NCBI GenBank assembly: GCA_031002005.1
Contig: JARYHS010008074.1
Coordinates: forward strand, 280,427,930-280,491,929
From: Vandiemenella viatica
Lineage: Eukaryota; Arthropoda; Insecta; Orthoptera; Morabidae
DNA: 64,000 nt
Reading direction: 5' to 3'
Of the stretch, positions 46,441 through 59,461 are shown piece by piece. Under the pieces are notes generated by a model. That model was not told the origin of the DNA. It did no database searches and was given only the letters and a program-made list of their open reading frames with translations. The position numbers were made by a program, and so were the translations under genes. The first letter of the stretch is position 1; the number at the start of each line of letters is the position of its first letter.

Positions 46441-47089
46441 AAAATTGCCTCCTTCAAGTGATCTTGCCAAGTATAGGACCGATAATAATTTTTCCGGCTG
46501 CAGCCAACCATCATGCAGCCGAGGAGAAGCCTTCCTCGCCACTGCTGTACCAGGCCGTTGAGCTCTTCTTGTCCCGCTGAGGAAATGCGCCAATGGTGCG
46601 TGCTGTGTCGAAGACCGTTCACACGCTACCAGCAACGCAGAGCAGGTGATTGCATCGGCTATGGCTTGCTTCAGAGACGCCATACCAGTCATATGACAAC
46701 CGCTGAGTCAGGCGTTCGTCGCTCCGATTAAGTATTTGTATGACACACATTCCCTACTGACAATCTCCTACAATCTGTCCTCCCGTAGTACAGAAGCTTT
46801 CACGATATTGGCACTATTTTAGGCGGTAGTCATCCGCTCTTATGTTTTCCCACCTTAACTGCCGCTGAAATTTTTTCCCCCGGTGGTAAAATCTCTAATC
46901 TTTTTGCCATCTGGCCTTACATCTTCAATCTTTTTTATTTTTTTCACACTATTTCCCGCTTTTCAGGATTTGTCTTCTGGCGACGTGTATCGTATCGTGG
47001 CAGAGAACTATGAGCAAGTTAATCGGGAGTCAGTCATTCATTACACGAAGCTCGAGGGAAATATTTCTTCCGTTGTCCGATATATACAA

Positions 47090-47285
47090 CATTCGGGAGA
47101 ATGGAGGTCAAATCCCGTCCGGTCATCTGACTGGGATTTTCCACGGTTTTCCCCATCACTCAAGGCGAATGCTGGCATGGTTCCCTACAAGGCCACGGGT
47201 GATTTCTCCCCCTTCCCACTTTAGGTTAGTCGACTGAAAAGGGTCCTCGAGATCTTCCCGCAGCCCGCCTGTAAGGCGTCGAAAT
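47090..47285 (+). repeat. Diverged tRNA-derived SINE relic
   Basis: The order 'cattcgggagaatggaggtc', 'aaatcccgtccgg', 'gattttccacggttttcccc', 'aaggcgaatgctggcatggt' and 'cctgtaaggcgtcg' follows the SINE body. The A-box end and tail are not clear. Confidence 0.55.
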
Positions 47286-47320
47286 TTTGTGGTTGTCACG
47301 TTATGAAATCATAATATTAC

Positions 47321-48320
47321 NNNNNNNNNNNNNNNNNNNNNNNNNNNNNNNNNNNNNNNNNNNNNNNNNNNNNNNNNNNNNNNNNNNNNNNNNNNNNNNN
47401 NNNNNNNNNNNNNNNNNNNNNNNNNNNNNNNNNNNNNNNNNNNNNNNNNNNNNNNNNNNNNNNNNNNNNNNNNNNNNNNNNNNNNNNNNNNNNNNNNNNN
47501 NNNNNNNNNNNNNNNNNNNNNNNNNNNNNNNNNNNNNNNNNNNNNNNNNNNNNNNNNNNNNNNNNNNNNNNNNNNNNNNNNNNNNNNNNNNNNNNNNNNN
47601 NNNNNNNNNNNNNNNNNNNNNNNNNNNNNNNNNNNNNNNNNNNNNNNNNNNNNNNNNNNNNNNNNNNNNNNNNNNNNNNNNNNNNNNNNNNNNNNNNNNN
47701 NNNNNNNNNNNNNNNNNNNNNNNNNNNNNNNNNNNNNNNNNNNNNNNNNNNNNNNNNNNNNNNNNNNNNNNNNNNNNNNNNNNNNNNNNNNNNNNNNNNN
47801 NNNNNNNNNNNNNNNNNNNNNNNNNNNNNNNNNNNNNNNNNNNNNNNNNNNNNNNNNNNNNNNNNNNNNNNNNNNNNNNNNNNNNNNNNNNNNNNNNNNN
47901 NNNNNNNNNNNNNNNNNNNNNNNNNNNNNNNNNNNNNNNNNNNNNNNNNNNNNNNNNNNNNNNNNNNNNNNNNNNNNNNNNNNNNNNNNNNNNNNNNNNN
48001 NNNNNNNNNNNNNNNNNNNNNNNNNNNNNNNNNNNNNNNNNNNNNNNNNNNNNNNNNNNNNNNNNNNNNNNNNNNNNNNNNNNNNNNNNNNNNNNNNNNN
48101 NNNNNNNNNNNNNNNNNNNNNNNNNNNNNNNNNNNNNNNNNNNNNNNNNNNNNNNNNNNNNNNNNNNNNNNNNNNNNNNNNNNNNNNNNNNNNNNNNNNN
48201 NNNNNNNNNNNNNNNNNNNNNNNNNNNNNNNNNNNNNNNNNNNNNNNNNNNNNNNNNNNNNNNNNNNNNNNNNNNNNNNNNNNNNNNNNNNNNNNNNNNN
48301 NNNNNNNNNNNNNNNNNNNN
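47321..48320. other. Assembly gap, exactly 1000 N
   Basis: A run of exactly 1000 undetermined bases, the round length used as a scaffold placeholder. Sequence on its right is immediately homologous to 1848 onward. Open frames reported through it are artefacts. Confidence 0.99.
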
Positions 48321-48784
48321 ACCACAGTCAGGAATTTTTTTATGTATAGATAAATTTAGATTCCCAAGGTGCAGTCAATGTAATATCGATCAGTGTGTTT
48401 CATGTTCTAATAATGAGCTTTAAAAACATAAATGGTCAGTTTAATTCAGTTTTGTATCGCCATGTTCATATCGTAATATGAGTGAGGAAAACTTGAATTT
48501 CCAGCTATCCTTTGTTATTTAATAAAATTTAATAATCCTTTAAAAATAAAGTAAAGTATCTTGTTAATGTTGGTATCACCAGATACATGAACATTTCTAA
48601 TAAGGTTATTTAGCACCTAATGGTGAAACATTTTAATGAACTTTTCCGACTTGGGGTTAAATACGCTAGTGTTTGTGAAAATTGTAACACCAAAAAGAAG
48701 ATTACAGTGAAATTTATTCCACGATTTAGGGACAAGACAATATACAAATAATTAGAATTATAAAACTGTATATATACTTTGTGA

Positions 48785-49765
48785 AATCGCCACATACTAC
48801 AATCAGACCCTCTAGAAGTAATGTCATGGAATCATATGCTGCTGACGAACACACTGCCTCGTGTTTTGCAAAAACGTGCACAAAGCATCTACAGCAGAAG
48901 CAGGAGGACCAGAACGAACAAGTTTCCGACAGACTATATCCTAAACATATTCGATGGATGACACGTCAATTGAAACTGGCCAGGGAAGCAGTGGTACTCG
49001 TTTCTTTGTAGAAAGCGTGCACACTCTTTGCAATACGTGGCATGGACAACTGGCTGCAGGTGGGAGAGTGCCTCTGTTTTTAAAACCTCCATGTTGTAGT
49101 GGCCGTTTCTCAAGTTGTCCTCAGTACGAAAGAGGCGAGATCGCATGTTATATCCAATGGACCTCCAAATCATCGAATATCGCGTTTGATCGCTATACCG
49201 CTCGATAGTGCAGTCTGCCAGATTACGGTCACAACGTAGCGTCGAAAACATACGCTGTTACCATTGTAGGACAAGTTGAAGCGGGACTTACGTGCCCATT
49301 GAAGCCTGAGGCATTGGTGGTTTCTGCTCAATAGAAGCTGACACAATGTCATGCCTGCCACCACTACAACCCTCAGTAAACGGCATCAAACTACCAACGC
49401 AGACATGTCCTCACCCGTTGCAGCCGTTGTGGACGAAGCTATTCTGTCGATTACTGCCATGGGGACAAGATGGCGGTCATCCCGCGCTGTAGTCACATAT
49501 TGTCCAGTACCCGCTCGTCGCTGTGTACAGTGCTCTTCTATCCACTGGTTTCACACAAGCATCACTGTCGTAGCAACGCGGCCTCTGCGATCCGCAATTT
49601 CACAGTACAACAAACCTGTTTCCCGGAGACCAATCATTGTGTCATTTTTGAACTCGGTCACATGCTGACATTGTGCCATTTGACGTCGACGAAGCTTTAC
49701 GGTATTTCCACGTATCCACCTTGTTTGACGGCCCTGCAATAACTGAGCGTTGTGTAACATTGACC
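48785..49765 (-). pseudogene. Fossil Tc1-like transposase, continuous version (copy 2)
   Basis: The N-terminal helix-turn-helix part (about 49760-49551) is open and reads 'HVTEFKNDTMIGLRETGLLY' on the minus strand, followed in broken frames by the middle region and the C-terminal 'EVLKTEALSHLQ' block (about 49090-49120). Stops and frameshifts are frequent. Copy 1 has the same fossil but split by 2.9 kb. No terminal inverted repeats were found at its ends. Confidence 0.65.
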
Positions 49766-49997
49766 TGTCGGGTCACACAAAAGAGGTGGTATTTTCCTTA
49801 CGTGCACGTCATCCTTGAAGAATCTTAATCACTTATTATGATTCCACAGTCCTGCACGTCCTCTGATTGTGGAGTGGTTCAGAGCATTCCTTTCTGGCGT
49901 GGCAGTTTTCACAAACAGTATTATTTATACATATTTACGAGACATTTTAAGTTTAACTGACATAAGACTTTTAATTAATAACGAGTTGTGGTGTTAC

Positions 49998-50277
49998 CTT
50001 CTCCAGGAAGTACTTGGTTTCGAGCAGGCCGAGGCGGACGGACTTGAGGAGTGGCAGGACGTACTGGCGGCGCAGGTGCGGCTCGCTGGAGAGCCAGCGC
50101 AGCGCGCTCTCCCACGCCACCTCCTCCTTGCGCACGTTCAGGTCGTCGCTGGTCAGAAGAGACTGCAGGTCGGCTGCAGACAGCAGCGGCAGCTCCTCGC
50201 TCTCCGTCGCCACCTGCGCGTAGTTACGCAGCGCGAACCGCCGCGCTTTCTCCTCCAAGTCGCCACAGAAATGGTCC
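49998..50277 (-). pseudogene. klhl10: Kelch-like protein exon 4 (BACK), copy 2
   Basis: The 280-bp exon has intact acceptor and donor sites. It differs from copy 1 (6435-6714) at four bases, one giving Asp to Glu in the 'ATESEELPLL' segment. The exon itself is open. I mark it as pseudogene because an upstream exon carries a frameshift and no Kelch-propeller exon can be found between here and copy 1. If copy 2 is an alternative haplotype or the frameshift is a base-calling error, it may be functional. Confidence 0.65.
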
Positions 50278-50408
50278 CTGAGACACCATCACAAATGGCC
50301 AGTGACCACCAAATACGCGCTTCCCCTACTGAGCATGCAGCTCGTCAAGAGAAGAGCTTCTTATCGTATGCATGCATGGAGTGCATTAATAATCAAAGTT
50401 ATCAAGAC

Positions 50409-50805
50409 CAGGGATGGCCAACGTGCGGAGCTGGATATTTAGTTTCGTCAACTTTAACTTTCAATGGTGATATCAAACACTAAAACACTCAGTAAAGCTG
50501 ATTCCGTAGGATGAAGAGTATTAAATTGCAGCACGAGTCACTGATATTCATTTGGAGAACTTTTTGCGAGTAGCCACAACTTCTTTCGACATCAACATTG
50601 TTGGATTTATTTCTGCCAAACAAAGTAAAAAACAGCCTCAAGGTAACTGTATTTTTAATATTTCACGAAATATTTTATTTCATTTTAATGTTTTTTTTCC
50701 TTCATAAAAATATTAATGTAGTTTTTCCAAGAAAGTAGTGCATGTGACCCATTAGATTAAATTTCTAAAATTTGGCCAGGCTGCTGAAAAGGTTAGCCAC
50801 CTATA
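50409..50805. mobile_element. hAT-type miniature element (copy 2)
   Basis: Counterpart of 6846-7259. It starts CAGGGATGGCCAAC, is flanked by ATCAAGAC (50401-50408) and ATCTAGAC (50806-50813), and lacks about 30 bp near its left end that copy 1 retains. Confidence 0.7.
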
Positions 50806-51286
50806 ATCTAGACCTCTTAAAAAACTAAAAATTTAAAAACAGTCTAGTTATATATATTGTGCTTCATTGGAAGCTCAACGTAATACTGTTATGTTCCATT
50901 TCAATGTAGAATTTTAGAAAAAATATTATAGCAAACATGTGCCTATGGATATATCTGATCTTATTGACGGGACAGGCATTAAATGCTACCTCAGGAAAGG
51001 TAAAACTTTTAGAAGAGAGCTACATGATACATTGTAAAACATTACAAATATCATCAAGTTCATCAAATACTGAAACGTTACTCAAATCCACAACAGGTGG
51101 ACAAAACTAGAAACTTTTAAGTCGCTTAAAGTATTGATAATGACATGAAACCAAATTTGCTTTTCGATGGAAACTGGTTCCCTATAAATAGGCGAAAGGA
51201 ATTTCGTGTTTTAAGATACCGTACCTCTTCAACCAATAATATTTAAATGTTGGTAATTCGTCCGTTATCTGATATACATTTTTCAG

Positions 51287-51525
51287 ATTTATAAGTTACA
51301 ACTGTGAATGAGGATAGAGATCCAAAAATGAAAAACTATTGTGAAACACTGCTTTTAAGATTGTATTGTAAAAGGCCAGCTTTTACTCCCTACGCCGAAC
51401 CCTACATTGTCAGATGGCATGAGCGGCTGTTGATTTTACTGGCTATAGGTGGAAGCAAACTTTAGGGTGGACGTTGACTAACCTTCGCCAAGCTCTTCTA
51501 ATCATTTTGTGATATCTTATTTTAT
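51287..51525. other. Block present only in copy 2
   Basis: About 240 bp that interrupts the alignment with copy 1 at about 7752 (just after 'ccgttatctgatata'). It has no open frame and no clear terminal repeats, so insertion in copy 2 and deletion in copy 1 cannot be told apart here. Confidence 0.6.
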
Positions 51526-52122
51526 GAAGATTTCTTCTGTCTTCTGTCATCAAGATCTTCCATAGTTAAACAATACCCCTTAGGCTATAGAGAAAGGTTT
51601 TTTGTTGTGAGTAATATTGGCACATTGGAGAACATTAGGAAAATGACAGGAAATAGTGATTGGCTTGCTTAGAATCTACCTAACAAATGAAAATAGGCTA
51701 CTATTGTCTTAATAATCTCATTTATTGATGACTGAGGTCGGTGTGCAATACAGTACAGAGCGTGATCTGCAAGAATAATCCCCGAAATCCTTACAACAAT
51801 AATTGCTGTAATAGTTACATTTATGTTGGGTAAACTGAATGCTAGAACATATTATTTTACTGAGTGAAAGGCGAACTGGACATAGTGGAAGCATGATGAT
51901 CAGGCTGAGCTAACGTGACATGCTTTACATAATAACTGACCCATTTTGCGTGGCTGGTATCGATCGACGAAGTGATGGCGATTATGGCCCTCTATTCTCG
52001 TTAAACACATCGGATTTTTACGTCATTGATCTGTGTGAAAAAAACCTCTGACTTGACAACGCTCAAGCAACTTCACGAAATATTAAAACAAAAATCCTAA
52101 TTTCTTCCCGGTAAATATATAC

Positions 52123-52241
52123 ATGAAATATAGTCTTCGCGGGTTTTCCGCCGTATGTTGTTGAAGAGAGACAACAACATACGGCGGAAAACCCGCGAAG
52201 ACTATATTTCATCGATACGCCGTGAAAGCCTTCGTTCTCAC
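52123..52241. mobile_element. Snap-back insertion: perfect 41-bp palindromic arms with 12-bp TSD
   Basis: Arms 52123-52163 and 52172-52212 are perfect reverse complements separated by an 8-bp loop (AAGAGAGA), followed by 29 further unpaired bases. A perfect 12-bp direct repeat AAATATATACAT flanks the insertion (52113-52124 and 52242-52253), and copy 1 has a single AAATATATACAT with no insert. This fits target-primed insertion of an RNA or cDNA that folded back and copied itself. The source element is unknown. Confidence 0.85.
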
Positions 52242-54137
52242 AAATATATACATATCCAAAACTATCTTCACAGTAACTTGATGTAACACTCGAAATTGTG
52301 CCGTTGGACAATATTAAACATTAATGAAAGATTTTGAAATATTAATTTAGGTTTTAAATTTTAAGTGTAATAATTTTAATATGCATATTTTCAGGCGAGA
52401 TACTTAAATAATAATCGCTAGTATAATGATTGATTAAAAGTTAGTCATATTCCTTAAGGAGTCTCCCATTATATCCGCCGCATTTCACATGCTACAGGAA
52501 ATGAGCTCGCATAGTACAAAAAACTTCGCAGTTTCCGAAGATAGCATCTACTTCACGCACCTCCCTAGTGGGAGACCTTGATAAGTTTTGAATCGTTTAT
52601 GAATCAGTAAAGTCTCTGTTCTTCCATTGTGAAAGTTGCTCAGCGGCCGTTAACATTAGCTGGTAGGACACCCGATAGCATTCTGGGCGTCACGGGAAAC
52701 CAAGGATAAAGTTCAGTCGATTTGGATTAAAGTCTACATATATTCCCCCGGCACACGATGTTATAGTATTCAGCTAAATTTTCTAGCATTTCTTCTCTCC
52801 TATTGTCCAGTCGAGTATAGTTAATGATAAATGTTGTTATTTGCCATTTATAATTGCTATAATAACTATGAGTATAATTGCTTCTGACAATATATTTAGT
52901 CCCATTTACTAATAATGTGTTTGGACCATTGAAACAATTTGTTGTGTAGAATTAAAATGTTAACAATTATAACTTCGTTTAGTATTTATTACATGGTGAC
53001 CAAGGGGTTCCTACCGACTACGTTATCCATATCTATCGTAGTCACTTATCCTAACCCGGTTATCCCACGAGAAACAAGGGATTCGAAGAAGACGCCTTAA
53101 GCCACCAGTCCGCTCATTTAATAGCTTATTGAGCTATACTGAATCATTTAATGCGATTATATAATTAGATGGAATTGTTTGTAAGAACGCAGTGTAACTT
53201 GTGTGTCGGTAGTTCAGTTAGTAAAGCTGCAAATTTTTATGGCAATTAATTAATGTTTTGCTTTATCAGAATACTGTAATATTCTGGAGCTGAAATAGTG
53301 TTAAAAGAACGTGTTCAACACTGAAAAGCTCACCACTGTAATAATTATCCACCGACACCTGTTCCGCTTCCAGGAAGTACTAGCCCTATCTTCTGAAAAG
53401 ATCTTTATGAACAATATTATACCATACCCACTCTTCTAAAACATTCCACTCATTTTGGAATAAATAAACAAGTTTCTCTCAAGCCTAACAATGGACTAGT
53501 GTATCATACTCAAGAGAGTCTAAGCTCTACTGTGCATCAACAGAATTTGATATTTTAGGAGATACCTCGTTACATATGAAAGACACAACTGGTGTTTGTT
53601 AAAGTTTTGGTTTAAATATGAATCTGATATTGAAAAGAGCGTCTGAATATTTTAAAGTTTTAAATTCTGCACTAATGATCATTCAACCTTATATTTCAAG
53701 TTTTACCGAACTATATAACAATAAAAATAATTTTTATTTAGGGTCTATCAATTCGTTCTCTTGTTCTAACTCGACATAAAAGGAATGTAACACCACTCAG
53801 GAACCTAAAATTTACTCAAATGTTAGAACACCTGTACTGAATTTATTCATGCTTGGCGCTGCTCTGAAAATCTTATCTTTTTGATATTACTGTACGTTGT
53901 AGCTTAAACTCAGTCTCGAGCTGGTTTGCAATGAACAGGGTTCTCTTTTCTGTTCACTAACGTATAGGTTCCCAACTCCAATGAGATGCGAAGAGATGTC
54001 TTGGTGAGGGTGTACGATACCTTACCACTACACCTGTAGAGGATATTTTTCGTTACTTCATACTACTTAGGGTTTTATTCGGTTTTATAAAATCTAAGCT
54101 TTAATGGCGGTCACAAATCTGCCATTCAATCGAGAGA

Positions 54138-54174
54138 AAAAAATAATTGTTTAAAAAACATGAAAACCACCTTC

Positions 54175-54205
<31 letters not shown>

Positions 54206-54883
54206 ACTAAAAATTTTAAATAACTTTATACCTTGCTTAGGAAAAAGTAAATCTAAATGGACAATATTTACATTACTGTCATTGAAATTTTTACATTAAT
54301 TAGTTATTTTTGGAGTCGGTGCCAGCTGTCACATCGCGAAGATCGAATTACTGAACTTCTTTTGGTGTTAGAGGCGAAACGGGGAGTACGGACAAAAATT
54401 CCTAATATTTTACAGCATGTCGTGATGCAGATAGTGTTATTGCGGGAGACAGCTTAGGGAAACAAATTAACAGTATTTTAATCTGTGGCTCGGCCTTATT
54501 GGTGATACAGGCATATCTCTGGCGCTACAATGTCAGTTGATAGGTTGCATCATGCAGTAAACGATTTACAGTTAGTATAATGTCGGCGTATCATCTGTAT
54601 GTTTCAGTTTTGTTGAAACATGTTTCTAGCATTATTTGTAGGTAAGCAGTAATACGATTTTTTATGTATTATTGTTATTCCTTATTGTTTTTATCTTTTT
54701 GTTTTTCTTGCTTTGGCTGGCACCGACTCCAAAAATAACTAATTAATCTAAAAATTTCAATGACAGTAATGTAAAATATTGTCCATTTAGATTTCATTTT
54801 TCCTAAGCAAGGTACAAAGTTATTTTAAAATTTTTAGTACTTTTTTTTAAGGCGGTTTTATGTTTTTTAAACAATTATTTTAT
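54138..54883. mobile_element. Foldback element (copy 2)
   Basis: Counterpart of 10283-10973. The left arm ends at 54325 and the right arm starts at 54716, both at the GGAGTCGGTGCCAGC box. A long A run (54175-54203) has expanded in the left arm. The spacer is longer than in copy 1, with a 66-codon open frame (54257-54457) including 'RITELLLVLEAKRGVRTKIP'. I do not recognise its family. Confidence 0.75.
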
Positions 54884-56025
54884 TTTTAAATTTTTAGTGG
54901 TATTATAGTCTGTTTTGTATTTTAAATATGTCGCAGTAGTTCCCAATTTGCGAACTTCCTGGTAGCTCAGAGATTAAAGGGCTTGCTTTCAAAGAAGAAT
55001 TCTGTCTTTATATACCACAATAACTTCCATAACGGGGTGAATTGTGTGTTGTTTTAAGGAATGTCAGTTTACATTTTGGTCCAGGCTATGTTTCGACCTT
55101 ATCATAACATCTGTTAAAGCTGCTGGTCGATATCCGAAACATGTAAATCTGGTCGTTAATACATACCACATACAGAAATCTGTCTCTGGAATATATCTGT
55201 TTGCTACGGCATCACACAGAAATTATAGATTTTTAATTGGTTTTCACAACATGAAAGCTTGGAATCCAAGTTGATATCTGAAGTACATGTTGAGACATTA
55301 TGACACATTTATTTTATAAATATTATGCCATGATTTAAAAATAGCTTAATTGATTTTGACGGGATTTAAACTGTGGATTTTTGTAACACTTGATGCTGAT
55401 TTATGGAAACGGCAACTTCTTCCAGCCTCGGACCACCCACTGACCAATTCTCGTCATAACCATCTCACTTAACTTATAGGTATATCGGTCAGGGGACCCA
55501 GTGTTTGCTCGCATAACAAAACTTCAAGTTCACATCTGTATCTCACTTCTAACGGAAGTCGTATCTATGTTGCAATAAACAGAGGCTTTTAGTCGATTTA
55601 ATATACAATTATAGTAGACCAATAGCAAATCCCCCTGTAGCATGACACATCCGGTCCTACGCAGCCGACATATAGATGTTACTTAGAAACCAAGAGATGA
55701 AGACTCACGTCGCAAAGTCGCAAGTCTTAATGAAATTAATAAAAAAACGATCACGACAGCCATCCATTACACACCGTTAGAAGTATTAAACCTCCTTTGC
55801 GACACTTAGAATTGAGAACCTTTATTCTAAAATTACTTACATACCGAGTTTTCTCTGAGATGTCACTATTAGTACTGAAAAGTAGTCATTATTAATCAAA
55901 TAGCGGCCCGGGGGAGGGGGGGAGGGTACATGAGAATATTTTTTTTTCTTTGACGGAAGGAGGGAGTGGTTAGAAAAACTTTGGGAACAACAAAATGATT
56001 TGATACGGTGGTTTTGTCGTGGTAC

Positions 56026-56277
56026 CTGGCGAAGACCATGATGCCGAGGCAGTTGGCGACGCTGAGTGACCTCTCGAGGAAGCGGCAGCAGGCCTGCAGC
56101 AGCCCGAGCACGCTGAGGTAGTCCGCGGCGACCAGCAGGCCCAACACGTTCGTCTCGTCCACCTCCACCGAACGCACGTACGCGAACTTGATGACGCTCG
56201 CCATGTCCTCAGACGTCACCCCCGGCACGTGCACGTCGGACCGGAACGACGAGTGCAGCGTCGTGGTGAACAGAGCC
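56026..56277 (-). pseudogene. klhl10: Kelch-like protein exon 3 (second half of BTB), copy 2
   Basis: The 252-bp exon has intact splice sites and differs from copy 1 at four bases, one giving Lys to Arg ('FLERSLSVAN'). The exon is open in its proper frame. Because exon 2 of this copy is one base short, normal splicing would read it in a shifted frame and meet TGA at 56218-56216, about 20 codons in. Confidence 0.7.
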
Positions 56278-56880
56278 CTGTGTGGACAGTGAGATGTACT
56301 AACACAATAAATCAAACGGCAGCACAATCATGTACGAAAGGACACCAATCCTTCAAAGCGCTGTCGGCTTCCTGTACAACCACTCGACCATCTATGCTTG
56401 TTATCAGTATTAGTGATCATCAAGGGATCTAGCATTGCAATCCTTCAGGGAATAGAAATTGTTTAAATGATTTAAAACTGGTGACATCAGGTAATGCTTC
56501 TTGCACACAGGCATTCATTGTCAGTGGGATACAAGGTCGTAAATTCCCTGCCGGTACTAACTCTTCTCCGATTCACATAATCATCATTTATTCGCATGAA
56601 ACATTCTTTCAGAATCTTAAAAATGTATCCTAGCAAACCATTTCTAAGAGGATAGCCTATGAAATACAGAAAAAAGAAGAGAGGATAATCTGTAACACAG
56701 GGTGGATGAGGTACCAATCTCCAACCCAATTTGAATGCAGGAGTCCATTATGGCAATTCCTCCGAATTCTTGTTAGACAGGTCACATAAGAAAAAATTCT
56801 TCAAGTTTTTATTTTATTATCTAATAATTTTTTCGGCTCAATGACTATAAGAACATTATAGCTAAGAAACGATTATTCCC

Positions 56881-56939
56881 CCAAGGAACTAGAAAGAATT
56901 TGGTCATGGACTCTCGAAGGAAACATTCCGGCATTTACT
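56881..56939 (-). repeat. SINE fragment (copy 2)
   Basis: Counterpart of 12834-12891, slightly closer to the SINE body ('gaatgtttccttcgagag'). Confidence 0.5.
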
Positions 56940-57629
56940 TCAACTACTTTGTGGAAAAAGAAACTTGCAAGACCTAAATTTTTAATGGCACGACAAGAGA
57001 TGGAACCAGCGGCCTCCAGAAATCTAGCCACTAACACTTTCGTTCACCCTTCAAGATCTGATTATTGAAGCTGTTGAGGGTGTTGGCATAGACGTCTTAA
57101 ACAATGGCCATCCCTTTTTTGCAACAAATCTCCAAGAATCACCAGCCTATAAAATAGTAAACATGGCATTTAAGCATTCTTTCTCTGTGGCTAGTGATAA
57201 TGTCATTCAACGGTTGTCTTTAGTTTTCCAATCAAAGTAGTGCACCTCGGTTTCGTCGACTATCATGGTTTTGGACACACCGCACCATGAAACACCCCAA
57301 ATTCACAGGAAACACATTTTCTTTGTCTCCTTTGAGACATCGTAGAAATCATTTTATCGTAGTACAGCGTAGTATATCCCAACTTCGATCATGCAATGCT
57401 GACTGTCAGCTGGAAGGCAACTTACTGAGCTGTAATGCGGCTGTTTGCATGATCATATCACCCAGGGAAAGTTGGACGCATGGTGTGGTTAACGTCAGAA
57501 TAATAGAGGAGGAGTTTTCCATCAATATTTTGTCTCTTAAAAACTAGTTCTTTATAATGGTACACTTATTACGTATACAGATAAAAAATTATAGATTGTT
57601 TATGATTATAAGGTGGGGATGGAATTGCT

Positions 57630-57895
57630 TGTTGAAAACATGAAACGTAAATACCCAGGCACAAAATTTGAGTACAAATTCAACTGGGCAGGACACATTG
57701 GACGGTTAGTGAAAAGAAGTTTCAAAATTCTTCACTTGTTGGAAAGAGAATGATGAGGGGATGTACCAAAGAAGTAAGGGAATTAGTTTACAAAACTTTG
57801 GTCAGACCATTGCTTGAATTTGGTGCTGTGGTAAGGGAATATCAAATAAAGGATTAGAAGGGCGTGCAAAGACGGACAGCTAGATTAGTCTAATT
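57630..57895 (+). pseudogene. Jockey/CR1-type LINE fragment (copy 2)
   Basis: Counterpart of 13600-13900 with the same 'KEVRELVYKTLVRPLLEFGA' remnant. It lacks about 20 bp near 57838 relative to copy 1. Confidence 0.7.
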
Positions 57896-57951
57896 TCTAT
57901 GTTATAGTGACACACTACGCAAGGATCGTCCATCTTCTTGTTCCTTTAAGC

Positions 57952-58216
57952 CAGTGGTTCCCAAACGGTGGTTCGCAGAACCCTGGGTTTCCGTGGAGGG
58001 GCCACAAGGGTTCTGTGTTCCGTCCGAGAATTAAATAAAATGTTTGTTGAAAAGAGTCATAACCGCGCCACGAGAAGGCGATCATGGTTCTGCTTCCGTT
58101 TGTGACGACGTACAGATGCGCGACTGGTTTTTCAGCTTACGCTTACAAAAATAGGGATCCGCCAAAAAATGTAAGCACGATTAGGGTTCCGTGGCCAAAA
58201 AAAAAGGGAACCGCTG
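57952..58216. mobile_element. hAT-type miniature element (copy 2)
   Basis: Counterpart of 13936-14196, with the same CAGTGGTTCCCAAACGG end and the same CTTTAAGC duplication on the left (57944-57951). The right repeat (58217-58224) reads CTTTAAGC as well. Confidence 0.85.
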
Positions 58217-59295
58217 CTTTAAGCTGTCCCTGGTCATTAGATATTCCTGTTTCTTTACCCGTTAAGTAATCCTCAACGTGACCATTTATTTGCTGTTTCA
58301 CAAAGGTCTCACGGAAGCTGCCAGTAGGAAGTAACTTGTTTTCCTGCTCTGTTATTCATTATATATCTCACACCACTAATTGCTTTGACTTTTGTATTGG
58401 ATATTTGAGACTAGAGCAGTGTGGACTTGATTTGCCCAACGGTCTTTCCATACTACAACTGACCAACGCGATAGAGAAGTTCATTTAATCCGTTAACAGA
58501 CGGTACGCTATAAGGAATTCAGAACTCTACAAACAACTGATGGGTGAATGCTTTCCAACTGTCACATAAAGGTACCGGAAAGCAGACGAAGGGTGAATAT
58601 AGATGGACAAAATTTGTTTTTTAATCGGCGCTTTCTTAAGATTTTATCATAACTTTGAAAGTATCCAGTCATAATCTGATCAGCATTATAATAGTTCACT
58701 CTACACGTGTTTCAGTTTACTAGCTGGTTTACACTAGTCTTCCTATTTTAGTTTTGTCGAAACATGTGCTCATAAACAAATGTGATTTTCAACAATATGA
58801 ACGTAAAATTATATGTTTATAGTAAAAAAAAACGTAACAGTGACGATGAACCATTACAAATGCTTAATTACTGTGCTCAGATTCTTGACGTTATTATAAT
58901 TCTTCTTTGGCCTTGTTTACTCTTGATAACTTGTATCATTAGGATGCACCGAAAAACCTTTGTTTAAATTTTCGTCCCAATTTTATTTTGCAAAAAATGT
59001 TTTGTGTTTCCAGAAAAATTAACTCTGCTCATTCTTTAATTGCAGTTATTCGTGAGATATTCACCAGATTTGATCTTTCTTGTTCTTCTTCTTCATCATC
59101 AACTGGATAGAGGAATGGGCATTGTCAACACCACATGGCCTAGTGCAAATTACCAATCCTTGCTCAAAACTACCAGGATTCAACTTACCGCTGTCAATTT
59201 GGTGTAAAATAAATCGTATTAGATGTGGTACGAGAAGAACTGCTTCAACTCTCCACATCTGAGGCTGGACAGATTCTCCGTACTGTGACTGCAGT

Positions 59296-59461
59296 GAGAT
59301 TTCACATTGGGTTTTCCATGGTTTCCCAGATCACTCCAGTCAAATGCCGGGATGCTTCCTTCAAAATGCCATGGCCGAATTCCTTCCTATTCCTTGCCCC
59401 CATCCTTTCTCGTCTCTAAAGACCTCGCAGTTAAGAGACGTTAATTAGTTGTTAAAAAAAA
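59296..59461 (+). repeat. 3' half of a tRNA-derived SINE (copy 2)
   Basis: Counterpart of 15283-15449 with the same 5' truncation point and A-rich tail. Confidence 0.75.

Noticed and set aside
47287..48423. Long open frames across 47287-48423
   Set aside because: They consist almost entirely of undetermined bases of the 1000-N gap.
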